DNA of 56,457 nucleotides, taken from Diphasiastrum complanatum (Eukaryota > Streptophyta > Lycopodiopsida > Lycopodiales > Lycopodiaceae). The notes under the pieces are model-generated. The model saw nothing but the letters and a program-made list of their open reading frames with translations. It did not search any database and had not been told where the DNA came from. Positions 46,233-56,457 of the stretch are shown in pieces. How positions within the stretch are numbered: the stretch's first letter is position 1; each line of letters starts with the position of its first letter. The position numbers and the translations under genes were made by a program. The stretch lies in contig MU833436.1 in NCBI GenBank assembly GCA_029204225.1, forward strand, positions 1 to 56,457, written 5' to 3'.

Positions 46233-47660
46233 CTAATTAGCTTCCGATATTTTTTCCAATGGAAGTTGCAACTTAGAGTCATGCAACAATTTTCTTCTTT
46301 CGTATGGATCCAATAGCTCATAGTTTTCATGCTTACTCAGATCAACGTAAGTATCATACACTGCAAAATGAGATGATTTGAGCATGGAATTCACTAGTTC
46401 ATATCCTAAAATTTTAACCGCAATAGTTTTCATTACTAAAATTATTTTATGCACCTTATTAAAATTATGTCCTCCAAGAAAATGAGACAGTGTCTTGATT
46501 GCCATAATCATAGTTTCACCATGTTGATGAAACTTTGAATGGGCAACACTTATCTCATTATTCTTGATGGACTTTAGATAGTGCCCGAGTGCATGATCTT
46601 TTGAAAATTCTCCCGCAGAAGATCTATGCCCTCCTCAACGAATTGCGAAATCATCAAGTAAAATTGTTTTCAGAAATGATAAAAAACAAAGTAAGCTTCA
46701 GTATATAATTTGACATAACAAATCTACTAGTACTTGATAAGAGACAAAAACTTACGCATTCGGCTTTGTCTTATCCGATTGTTGTCTCTCCATCAATATT
46801 ATGTCCACCTTTCGATGTCAATATTGTTGGTGAATAGACAGTTGGCTGTGAAAACCAAGTTGACTTTGGATTCTAAGAAACTCCTCCTCAGAAGGTAGAT
46901 CATCTTCTTTGTTGCGCATTTCCTCCACAACCATTTTCAAGCAATCTTTCCCTGAATAAAACTTATCATTATGTACATCATCAACACCAGGGAGAAGATC
47001 ATCAGCATCAAAATCAATGACATCCGAAAATTCATCAAGCTCTTTGATCAAAATGCAAAGAGTCTCAGCTTCAGTGAAGTAAAAAAGATCCGATATTGTC
47101 AAAAAGGAATTATTATCTATAATATAAGTAGGCAAAGTGATCAAAGAATTATCATAAGGAGAAAGAGTAGTGGGTGTTCTAGGGCCTATAGAAGTAGCCC
47201 TATTTCGTGCAGGATTAAAATCAGAACAATCATCTAAATGAACACTCGTGTCAATAAAAAAGATATCTATATCTACAATCTTTGACTTTTCAGACTTTAT
47301 ACCACTAGAAGAAGCTACTTCAGAAGTGGAGGGCACAGAGTCTGAATCATCAGAAATATTTAACAAAAGGAAAAAAAACAAAAGCAGACTGAAAATCAAC
47401 AAATCTACATTTTTTATTGTGAATTGGGCACTCATCTACAAACTTGAAATCATTATATAACTTGGTAAACATTATGTCAAGCTTAGCTTTGTAGATATGC
47501 TTGTCGAGTGCCACCAGGTCCTGATAATGCTTCTTGGTTTCCAAGGGGAGGCTCGAACCTAAGACCAAAGAAACTTTGGATGTCAAGCTAACCAACTAAG
47601 CCAACCCCGTTGGTAGGTCCTGATAATGAATCATGTCTTTATTCTGAGACCTGAATAATG
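46233..47660 (-). pseudogene. Gene E: unknown protein with a SINE insertion
   Basis: Minus-strand pieces: after a possible acceptor near 47643, NKDMIHYQDL runs into a SINE; after it VALDKHIYKAKLDIMFTKLY, NDFKFVDECPIHNKKCRFVD (to about 47390), then an acidic, serine-rich part with SDSVPSTSEVASSSGIKSEK and RNRATSIGPRTPTTLSPYDN, ending IHQQY at 46818. A later piece, 46511-46233, ends LQLPLEKISEAN. I do not recognise it. Cutting out the SINE and one 14-bp duplication restores an open frame across the site. Confidence 0.45.
47530..47614 (-). mobile_element. Short tRNA-derived SINE with 14-bp target duplications
   Basis: On the minus strand GGGGTTGGCTTAGTTGGTTA contains an RNA polymerase III A box (TGGCTTAGTTGG, 47603-47592) and a B box (GGTTCGAGCC, 47559-47550). 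Perfect direct repeats aggtcctgataatg flank it at 47516-47529 and 47615-47628. Only about 85 bp lie between them, so it is just the tRNA-like head or a tRNA retrosequence. The D-arm and T-arm sequences are tRNA-like but the anticodon arm does not fold as a normal tRNA. Confidence 0.85.
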
Positions 47661-47839
47661 GAGTACTGAGCAGGGACTTAAATTTGAGCAAAAAATGCCT
47701 CCACACTAGGGCCCTCAATTATAGAAGGTAGAATAACAAGAAACGAAAAATAAAAGAGATTTGAAATAGTCCAACCTATTAATAATACCAAATTCATTAA
47801 AAAAAGAAAGCAAACTGGATTCAAAAGACATTTTAAACA

Positions 47840-48440
47840 AAAATAATAGAACTGAAGTTTTTATTATCTTCTTGTAGCAACATAGTGGTAACTCTAGTAA
47901 GAGTTAAATCTGAGTGTGTAGTGATGATCATTACCAAGTTCTCATATGTAGAGGACAGGCTTGAAAGCAATGTCATAATTGTATCTTATCGTCTATGACT
48001 GATCCGACAACGACCATCTATTGCAAGAGATTCTTAAACCAGTTAGTATGATTTTGAAGAGAATCATTATTCGACATCTTGAGTGTGAAGAATTTTCTTC
48101 GAAGACGTAAGTTGGTAGTTACATCTCTCATATATAGTGAGCTCATAATGTCCCAAACTTCTCTCGAAGTTTTGGCTTCAGCTACGTGGCCAATCTGAGT
48201 ATCTGATATATTGAGGATAATAAGCGCGAAGGCTTTACCATCCTTAAATTTTCATTTTGAGTCTTCTATGTTGTCTTCAGGCTTCACTTCAATACATGTA
48301 AAAACATCCCACAACTTCATCTTAAATTTCCATAAATAATAATTGGATCCATTCAGCTTGTCTGTGATAAGACCGCCTTTACTTTGAAAATCCATCTGGA
48401 ACTTTAGTCTGTCGACATTAAGGGAGATATCGTGTTGTGG
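47840..48440 (-). pseudogene. Copia gag (DUF4219/UBN2 type)
   Basis: Minus-strand: MDFQSKGGLITDKLNGSNYY, LWKFKMKLWDVFTCIEVKPE, later ALIILNISDTQIGHVAEAKT, SREVWDIMSSLYMRDVTTNL and RRKFFTLKMSNNDSLQNH, the standard order of Copia Gag. Stops occur after about 240 residues and the rest of the polyprotein is missing. It belongs with the primer site and LTR at 48558-48570. Confidence 0.75.
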
Positions 48441-48557
48441 AAATCAATCTATGATATCGAAACAAATTGATTTGAATTGAAGAATAATTTGATATTGCGA
48501 AAGATATCAAGTATAAGATCTTGCACTCTAATATAGTATTAGGCCTTGAAGAATAAT

Positions 48558-48569
48558 GCTCTGATACCA
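48558..48569 (-). other. Copia primer binding site (tRNA-iMet type)
   Basis: Minus strand TGGTATCAGAGC, abutting the LTR that begins tgttggaaag at 48570 on the plus strand. Confidence 0.8.
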
Positions 48570-49270
48570 TGTTGGAAAGAGGTGTGTAAAAGATAGGTCG
48601 AATAGAATCGAATAAAAAGAATTTGTACGATAAGAAAGAAACTTATCGTGCGCAGCAGAATAAACTATCTTCCTCTTTCCTCTATGGACGACTATGTCTA
48701 TCAATTTCAAACAAAACAATAGTGATAGAAATTACGTTCGATCTTATAGTAACTAACTTTGAAATCATTAGTACTACAGTGATTACGTAGCCAAACATTT
48801 AAGCATTGAATTATCAGACAAATAATTAGTCGTGAAGAATTACAGAAACGCATACATTTTGAGATGAAGCTGCACGCAATAAAAAGATAGTATTGATTCA
48901 GTATGAAAATGAAACATATATAAATGAGTACAACAAATTGTTGATCAAAGCTGCGTACTCTAAGCTATCTCTAAGCAACTAAATGTAAGTCTGAATTAGG
49001 TGCAACTACTGATAAGCAGTAAGTGCAATAGCAATCTCTAATCAACTCTGAGAAACTAAGCTAGAATGCTCAAGAGTGTTCAAGCTCATAGGCTTGAGAG
49101 AGAGAACACTAACTATTCAATGCTTAATAATTGATCTTCATGCTTCAATGCTTATTACCTAAGATGTAAGAATATGAACAACTATTTATACTAAGCAATT
49201 AGGTCGTCAAATGCGTCATCTAGTTAGCTATGATGTGTTGGCATCCATCCAGTTAGGACTTCTCAAAAAT
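48570..49270 (-). repeat. 5' LTR of the minus-strand Copia element
   Basis: The inner edge is fixed by the primer site. The outer edge was not found; the end given is approximate. No partner LTR lies in the window, so the element is truncated after gag. Confidence 0.55.
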
Positions 49271-50400
49271 TACTTTTTGATGAATTAATGCAAGTTGGTG
49301 GCATTGGTCGTAAACAGTATGTCTGCAGATTTGAACGTAAATTGTCACTCTATACATTTGAACATAAATTGTCACTTTGCAAAAATGAACGTAAACTGTT
49401 ATGCGAAAAATACGAAGGTCTTTGCCAACATCATTTCCTTAACATTTGAGGCATCTGAAATTTTGCGAAAAAGCTAAAGTGAGAGAAAATCCCAAAAGAC
49501 GAAAATCTCGAAAACACCAACATTGTGAGCCCATTTTTGAGTAGTTATGCAGATTGTGTAAAAATACGAAGAAATCTGTAGGTCTGGATAAAAATTGGAC
49601 AAAGATTAAAATGTCGATCAGTCGACTAGTAGGAGAATAATCCAACACCTTTGTACATGCAAATTTGCCATCAATTGAGTACAGTGCTCAATGATATGAA
49701 TTATCAAAATAATTTACGAGATCAACAAATGGAAGTTCTGAACTTGATGTCTTCTCCAAATCGAGGATCTAACTTGAGATTTATTTGAGAGAGAAGAAGG
49801 ATAAAAAAACCAGAAGTTTTGGAGGACTAGCTCGTCAAGTGGAGCAGTTATTTCAATTTACATGGATGTTAGAAAATTCCCACAACGATTCTTGCAAATA
49901 TTCCTACACAAATCTTCTACAGATTCTAGCTACTATAATCATAAGATGGATATTCGAAAGCGGAATCATGGCCACAAGACTACAAAGAACATTGGCAAAT
50001 CACCAAGAAATGAGTTTCAAAATCTAAACCTATCGGGAGTGCCAATATCAATGAAGTTGACAAGTAGTGGACCAGACAACAAGCAGAAATGCCTCACAGC
50101 CATACTTTACAATGGTGGGAATAAAAGCATGGCCGAGTCGACAAAAGTATTAGATCTACCAAGAATATAAAGTTAGACACTCGTAAAGGGTGCATTGTAC
50201 TCACAAGCCTATGGCGAGAGAATTAGAGGTAGACTAGCTCTCAAATGGGCCCAAAGAGACAAGAGACCCAAGTAGTTAAAATGGAATCTGGTCAAAAAAA
50301 AATTATCGAGTCAAGTTGTATGGCACATGGTTTTGGGTCCCAAACCCTAACCATAGCCTTGTCTAAAAAAGACATGTGACACCATTTTGCATGCACCTTT
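49271..50400. other. Unassigned sequence, likely retroelement debris
   Basis: Short frames such as 49785-50027 and 49862-50170 (plus) have no recognisable motif. The short phrase atttgaacgtaaattgtcac recurs three times with changes at 49329-49400. Confidence 0.35.
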
Positions 50401-50409
50401 GTATTTTGT

Positions 50410-50561
<152 letters not shown>

Positions 50562-50569
50562 TCATCTAT

Positions 50570-51272
50570 ATTTCTCTGATATTTGAGTTTTCATACAATA
50601 GTATAAAGCATTCTACTACAAGTTATAGTCCTTTTATGCTTATGTATGGTTTTCAACCTAGATCTCATGTTAGTGTAGAGACTAAATCTATTAAGATCCA
50701 AAAGGTTGTGGATTTCCTACATGATATGCAAGAAATGGTGCAAGTGGCTAAGGATAGTATCCAAAGTGCTTAGGATAGAGCTAAGAACTATGCCGATCTT
50801 AAGAGATCTCCCAGAGATTTTATAGTTTATGACTGGGTATATTTTAGAATTCCAAAAGATTTTAAGATGTTTACATGGAAGCATTATAAATTGTCTACCA
50901 GATTTTGTGGACCGTTTATGATTGTAAGGAAGATTGGTTCTTTGCTTATGAATTAAATCTTCAAGGCAAAATCTATTGCACACCCAGTATTTCATGTGAA
51001 TCTGTAGTAATATGAAGTTTACATGAAAGTGATATAGTTGGATTTGATGATGATTTATCTCACTTAGAAGATTTATAACTTAGTGTACCTTTGGAACCTG
51101 AGAAAGTGCTTAGAACCATAGATAAACAATTGAGAAATCATTCTATGTCTAAGTGCTTAATCTAGTGGAGGATGATGATTCGTGAAAGAGAGCTGATAAC
51201 ATAAAGAAGAACTTCTCTAAGTTCTACTTTTGAGGATAGGAGTAGTTCAAAGGGGGAAGAATGTTATGTCCA
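50570..51272 (+). pseudogene. Gypsy integrase C-terminal fragment
   Basis: IFEFSYNSIKHSTTSYSPFM, LMYGFQPRSHVSVETKS, QKVVDFLHDMQEMVQVAKDS, stop, DRAKNYADLKRSPRDFI, WKHYKLSTRFCGPFMIV: the integrase core end and C-terminal domain of Ty3/Gypsy. Stops and shifts are present. It ends in a purine-rich tract (caaagggggaagaa) and the LTR start ttatgtccacg at 51273. Confidence 0.8.
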
Positions 51273-51357
51273 CGTCCTGCGTATGGGATTCAGCATAATC
51301 CTAGACTTGGATACATGGTATTTTGAGATTATTAGTTACGCCACATTATTCCAGAAT
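51273..51357 (+). repeat. Start of Gypsy LTR, cut by Copia insertion
   Basis: The LTR begins with (tg)ttatgtccacgtcctgcg and runs 85 bp before the Copia LTR at 51358 interrupts it. The five bases before the Copia LTR are agaat, the expected target duplication, whose partner lies outside the window. Confidence 0.6.
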
Positions 51358-52005
51358 TGTGAAAATTGTCAACATTTCCTTGTCTAGTTTTAGGCCAAAA
51401 TTGCTAAAAATGGCACATAGTTTAGGATCTGACTTTTCACACGTGTGAAACAGGTCTAGATATTTTTAGTAAGTGTATTTTTTCAGTATGAAGAAGTGTC
51501 AAACTTCAAGACCTTCGAAAATGAGTCCATTTTCATGTATTTTGGACATATATGCCAATTTTACCTATATAGGGCATATTTTAGGTAAGGAGGGTCTAGA
51601 GAGAGGAGAGAGAGTCATCTCTCTCAGCTATATATAGCAGGTAGGCCGTGGAGAAACAGGTTGGAGCAGATCCATTGTATTCATTTGCTTAATGAGAGAT
51701 TTTTCTATTGGGTTCTCCTTCCATTGTTGGCATTGTGTAGTGATTGAGTTCAAGCTTTGTGTGTATGATCTTAGGTGCTTTCCAAAAAGTGGTAGGCTGA
51801 TGTATTATGGACTGTATAATGCTTATTTTGGGCCGCACTTGATGTTTATGAAGTTTCCATTGTGATAATGCTTTTTGATCAAGTTCTTTGCATTCTAGGT
51901 AGCATAGAATGTGTTGCCAATTCCTAGCTTATGTAGTTTGGAGTGCAAGCATTCAAGCCAATGATCTTGGAGTTTAGATCCACTTAGGATCTGTATTTTT
52001 TCACA
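51358..52005 (+). repeat. Copia 5' LTR (648 bp)
   Basis: Begins TG, ends CA, directly next to the primer site. A TATA-like ctatatatag lies near 51628-51638. It also contains a near palindrome ttttcacacgtgtgaaa at about 51435-51452. Confidence 0.9.
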
Positions 52006-53180
52006 TGGTATCAGAGCTGGTTGGCTTCTATTTACAGTAAGTATTCCATTTTGGTGATATTTGGATGTTTGATCAAGTTCTAGCATGATTTTGCATTGCT
52101 TTGTTGATCAAATCTTACTAACCTTTGTTTTGTGAGTTGGAACTTGTGGATCAAAAGCATATTCAGGTCTATGAAGATCAGAGGCTGAAAGAAAACTATT
52201 TTGGATCAGATCATAACACCCTAATCATCTTGTGATTGTGAGGCTTGTGCATATTCAATACTAACAATGTTCTTTTCAATCCTATTGTTGACAATCTCCA
52301 ATTCTTGGATGAACACTCTCCTTAAGTGGATGAAACTTCTCCTTAAGTGGATGACAAATGCTCTTTTGAGTGAGTTGTAATTCTCCTAAAGGCTTGAGCA
52401 AAGCTCCCATTTGGATGAAAGATCCCCTTTTTGGGTGAACATATTGTAAGCTCCATTGTGAAGAGCATATTGTAAAGATTGTCATCAATTTTGGCATAAT
52501 TTTTGGTTGTACTTTGTTGAGCATGTAAGTAACTCTCCTTATGTAATTTGATTGGAGCATTTGCTGGAAGGTGTTAACCATTATGCAAGTGTGTTTTCAG
52601 GTTCTAACAGGTTGAGGAACATTCTCATGTGAAGTGATCTTAGATCTACATCTAAACACCAAGATTTGACAAGATAGTGAAGCGAGTCTTGTGATTCACT
52701 AAGTGTGCTCATTCATTCACCTCTAAAATCTTGTATTTATCACTTGCTGGAGTTTATAAACTTTTAGAAGTTTGGTTTACATGTGGTTTTACAGGTTGAA
52801 TCAATATCTTAGTGTGTTGATCATATGTTGATCAAGTTTGTTCATTACTAGGTAATCTTGGCATCCTAGTTTTGGGTATTTTCTAAGAATGCAAGTAACT
52901 CTTCACACCATAACTTGATTTGGTCACTTGCTGGGAAAGTTTGAGAGCTTAAGCAAGAGTGTGTTCAGGTTGGTTTGATTTTGTAATCCATTCTTAGTGT
53001 GTGCAAAGTGTTGCATGTGTTTTCAATCTTCCTTTCTATGCTTGGAAACCATCTAGGTTCAAGATAGAAGTGTTTTAGGGTCCTAAATCTTCATAGATCT
53101 CTTTATCTATCATTTGTTGAGAGAAAAGTGAGTGCTAAGTGCTTTAGGACAAAACCTAAAAGTTGAAGAAACATTAGAAT
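52006..53180 (+). other. Leader of the Copia element
   Basis: No coding frame of note. Direct repeats aagtggatgaaacttctcct at 52325 and 52345, and recurring phrases with cttgctgg at several points. Confidence 0.5.
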
Positions 53181-54356
53181 CATGGCTTCCAATGGTGGGA
53201 TCATGCTAGAGTCTAGTGAAAGGTTGAGTTCATCAAACTCTCTACTTGGAAAGTGAGGATGAGTCCTTACTTGAGTTGAATGAACTCATGGACATAGTTG
53301 CAGAAATTGAAGAGAGACCTCTCACACTTCAAGAGCAACAAAGGTTTGATAAGAAGGCCAAAAGGGCTCTTTCCATATCATTAAAATGATGTTACAAATG
53401 AACTTCTCAAGGAAGTTGGAAAGTAGTCCCAAAGTGCAAAGTGAGGCATGGAATGCCCTTAAAGAAGCTCTTTGAATCAAGTCCACATCTAGGGTATTGA
53501 CCCTAAGGAGACAAATATTTTCTAGTAGGCAAGAGAGGGTGAATGAGAAAGTGCTCATGCATTTATCTTGAGAGTTAAGTCCCTAAGTGATGATTTAGCA
53601 TGCATTGAAGAGATCATAAAAGATGGTGAAATAGGTCAAGTTATGTTGAATGGTTTGCTAAATGAACATGCTAACCTTGTGCAAAGTTTTGCCATTCAAA
53701 GAGTCTTGCCAAGTGTGGTTGACTTGCAAGAAATCTTATTGGCTGAAGAACATAGGTTGCAATCAAAGCTTGATGGTGCATCCTTGCAAGGTGGGAGGTG
53801 AAGAGGCTTTCTTCACAAAAGGCAAATTCAAGGGCAAAGGTAAAGGCAAAGGGAAAATGGTCCAAAGGTGGTAACTTCTGATCATGATGATCACTCTTCC
53901 TCTTCCTCTTCTACTAAGAACAATAAGTCAAAGTTCAAGTGCTTTTATTGTGGGATAAAAGGACATTTTGCAAATGAATGCCATAAGAAACAAAATGCTA
54001 GATCTAGGTTGCTAGATCTAATGTACTTCTTTGGAGATGATAATTGTTGTGCTAACTTGGCAAGCTTTGGTGAATCTATGGTCAATTTTTTGGATCCATT
54101 GGATCTTGAAGATGCACTAGTGTTACCTACTAGTCATATGGAGTCATGTGGAGCTAAATTAGCATCATGTTTGTACTCTTCTACTCATGGACTTCCAAGG
54201 CTTGTTGGTTCTTCAATGGTGCTAGATGGCAAGTGCAAAAATGGAAAAGGTAAGGAAGGAGCTAACTTCATCAATGGAGTTGATGAAGATTCTTCTTTGG
54301 AAGTGATTGTTGCTAATGACTTGTTTGTTCATATGGGAAAAATATGGAGATGCTAA
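53181..54356 (+). pseudogene. Copia gag with zinc knuckle
   Basis: ATG at 53181 gives MASNGGIMLESSERLSS, then breaks. SPYLSELNELMDIVAEIEER, SEAWNALKEAL, then an intact frame from 53568: MRVKSLSDDLACIEEIIKDG ... LQEILLAEEHRLQS. A Lys/Gly run GKFKGKGKGKGK is followed in another frame by the knuckle CFYCGIKGHFANEC (CX2CX4HX4C) near 53940. At least three frame breaks. After the knuckle, where protease should be, there is no D-S/T-G. Confidence 0.75.
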
Positions 54357-56319
54357 GTGTCATCTTTGCAAGAAGATGGTTGTTCTTCTAATTCTTTTCA
54401 TATTGATGTATGTAATCATGTGGGAAAAGATGATGGTGCTTGAAGCATAGCTTGAAGGAAATGGTTCTTTTACATCTTTTTGTGATAAAGTGCATTTGTG
54501 CAACAAGTGGTGTCACATTTCTTCAATAAAAAGAGTAGATCAAAGGTTTCTATCATGAGACTTGGTGAGGGAGATTCACAAGTCAAAAGGAAGAGAAGTA
54601 TGTGAAGTGTTCAAAGTAGGATGTACTTTGAATGATGTTTTTATGAACGATAGTGAGGAAGAATCATTATCATATGACTCATTACCTAAATCATTGAGTA
54701 GAAGTTCATGTTTGAAAAGAGAGAGTACTTCAATCACTCTTATGTTGAAGGTACTAAGGATTCTTTTCTTGGCTTCTAATATTCAAGAGGTCTTCTACTT
54801 CTTATGGTGCAACTATCAAGAGGGAGGTTTCTAACTTTTGTGGTGCTAGCATTAAGAGGGAGTCTTGTGAAGGAAAGGGCAATGGAAGAGTGGTGCTTGG
54901 GAAGATCCAAAGCATGGATCTAACATCTCTTCATCAACTCAAAGCAATTCTATGATTGTGGTAGATTGTTCATTCCATGGTCAAGATGGCAAAAAGGTTG
55001 GTTGAAGAAGACTACATGGGAGCAACTCAAGCTGGCAACTTCTTCAAGGCAAGGGAGATATCATGGTGAGCTATATTGAAGGTTTGTTATGAACTCAAGA
55101 GGGCTGTTTTGATTAGGTTTGATACTCATCTTCACCTACTCTACTCATGTTAAATGGAAATGTTGGAATCTATCTTTTGGTTTATGATGGTGGCATTGTT
55201 TTCACTAACTATAGTGAAGGGTCAAATTTGAGCATTGATGAGATCTTGTGGGATCTTAATCATGTGTTTGAGAGGGAGTATCATCAGAGTTCAGATCTGA
55301 AGATGTTCACATATGCAAGATCTTTGATGTCTTATTGGAAGATCAAGAGGTTGATCTTGGATTGCTCATCAACACCAAGAGACAAGTGCAATTCGAAGCT
55401 AGTGAAAAGCATCAATCAAAGAAGAGACAAATGGTCAAGGCATTTTGGATCTGTTTTTTACAGGTTCTTGAAGGTTCAAGTAAGGTCTTTGGAGCTGCAA
55501 GGAAGTGTCTTCTTACTCTACCTCACTTGCCTAATCTCATGTATGATACATTGTATGTCAATGTGTTGAAATTGTCAAATTTCAATAAAACTAGTTCCAT
55601 AGTTTTGCATCCTTTGGATCTTGGAGATGGAATAGTTATCATTGCTGGTTTGTATGATCAAGTACATGAATTCATTCAGATCTTGAAAGGTATTGAAGTG
55701 GTTCCAATAGTTTTCTTTTGAACAAAGTTCAAGATCTAGTAATTCTAGTGTTGGCAAAATTGGCAACTTGTTGACTTTGTAGGATCAAAGCGTTGTGTGC
55801 AAATCTTGTGGAGGTACTTCAAGTATTTCAAGTTCAGGTTTTGGTCATTCAATGGAGTAGGGAAAACATCTTTTTGGCATTCATTCACTCAAAGGCTTTC
55901 ATGGATTGAAGATCTACAAAGGCAAGGTGGTGATGGAAGTTCATTCATGAGATACATGTTGCATTCACTATATGTATAGTGAAATGTGGAGGAGGCATGC
56001 AAACACTTGTTGATCACTTTCATTTACAACTTGTTTGCTGCTATTTTACAGAGATAACCAGAGATGGATACATGGAGGGAATTCATTAATTGAGATTCTA
56101 TGTTCTTTTACATGTACCATTTTTATGATTCTATGTAAAATTGATGTAAGAAATAGTGAAGCATCCTATATGGACACTATTATCTATATCAATTATGTTG
56201 TGGTCCTATTTTGTACATATTAGGATCCTTGAGAAGAGATCTATTCTGATGATGGAGATCATTCTTAAGTTGGGAACAAAGTAGTGTTGTAAAACTAGCA
56301 AGTTAAGTTGAAGAGGGAG
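54357..56319 (+). other. Internal region of the Copia element, no pol
   Basis: Frames at 54562-54834, 55147-55569 and 55335-55721 are the longest. None shows RT, RNase H or integrase motifs. A phrase like SSIVLHPLDLGDGIVIIAGL is open but unrecognised; captured host sequence is possible. Confidence 0.5.
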
Positions 56320-56457
56320 TGTGAAAATTGTCAACATTTCCTTGTCTAGTTTTAGGCCAAAATTGCTAAAAATGGCACATAGTTTAGGATCTGACTTTTT
56401 CACACGTGTGAAACAGGTCTAGATATTTTTAGTAAGTGTATTTTTTCAGTATGAAGA
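56320..56457 (+). repeat. Copia 3' LTR, cut by window end
   Basis: First 138 bp of the 3' LTR; identical to the 5' LTR apart from one extra T in the ctgacttttt stretch near 56400. Confidence 0.92.

Larger units (their letters stand above)
51358..56457 (+). mobile_element. Young non-autonomous Copia element, gag only
   Basis: 5' LTR 51358-52005 (TGTGAAAATT ... TTTTTTCACA), primer site TGGTATCAGAGCTGG at 52006-52020, polypurine tract gttgaagagggag before 56320, and 3' LTR from 56320 running past the window end. The 138 bp of 3' LTR visible differ from the 5' LTR by one T, so insertion is recent. The 4.3-kb internal part holds a broken gag but no protease, integrase, RT or RNase H. It fits the class of gag-carrying non-autonomous LTR elements (TR-GAG) and would need help in trans. 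Confidence 0.88.

Noticed and set aside
47530-47614. A functional tRNA gene
   Set aside because: A and B boxes are present, but the anticodon arm does not fold properly and perfect direct repeats flank it, so it is a retroposed copy.

Overview
The window is nuclear DNA of a land plant with a large, repeat-rich genome. The signs are one intact plant-type gene with long introns, GT-AG and GC-AG splicing, many decayed Copia and Gypsy LTR retrotransposons, and at least nine long (GA)n/(CT)n tracts. A gymnosperm-like genome would fit, but the sequence does not fix the species.

Layout. 1-2.2 kb: Copia gag/protease debris in two orientations. 2.75-9.3 kb: an unusual cluster of four non-retroelement genes: a decayed coiled-coil gene (A, +), a short truncated gene (B, -), a gene coding for a CENH3-like histone fold followed by a SUMO-protease-like (C48) domain that lacks its cysteine (C, +), and an almost open unknown gene (D, -). 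B and C diverge from a 1-kb control-like region that holds about nine copies of a 20-bp motif (consensus near CTCGCGTGATGGCGATAT) around an ACACGTG-rich array. 9.3-13.3 kb: Copia remnants, a 78-bp tandem duplication, a hairpin. 13.7-28.6 kb: the main gene, a MORN-repeat phosphatidylinositol-4-phosphate 5-kinase on the - strand, eight coding exons and 930 codons with no disruption, preceded by a three-copy repeat full of CACGTG boxes. 28.6-33.8 kb: intergenic DNA with several minisatellites. 33.8-37.1 kb: a Gypsy integrase split by a deleted Copia element with 5-bp target duplications. 38-45.8 kb: Gypsy elements tail to tail, the larger on the - strand. 45.8-47.7 kb: two unknown pseudogenes, one carrying an 85-bp tRNA-derived SINE with perfect 14-bp target duplications. 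47.8-49.3 kb: a Copia 5' LTR and gag. 50.4-56.5 kb: a Gypsy integrase/LTR fragment hit by a young gag-only Copia element that runs off the window end.

The PIP5K gene is the only locus I consider surely functional. It would make PI(4,5)P2 at membranes. Two of its introns begin with GC, and (GA)n and (CU)n tracts of opposite polarity lie in its introns, some right at splice sites, so transcript folding may influence its splicing. The cluster at 2.75-9.3 kb is the best candidate for something undescribed.
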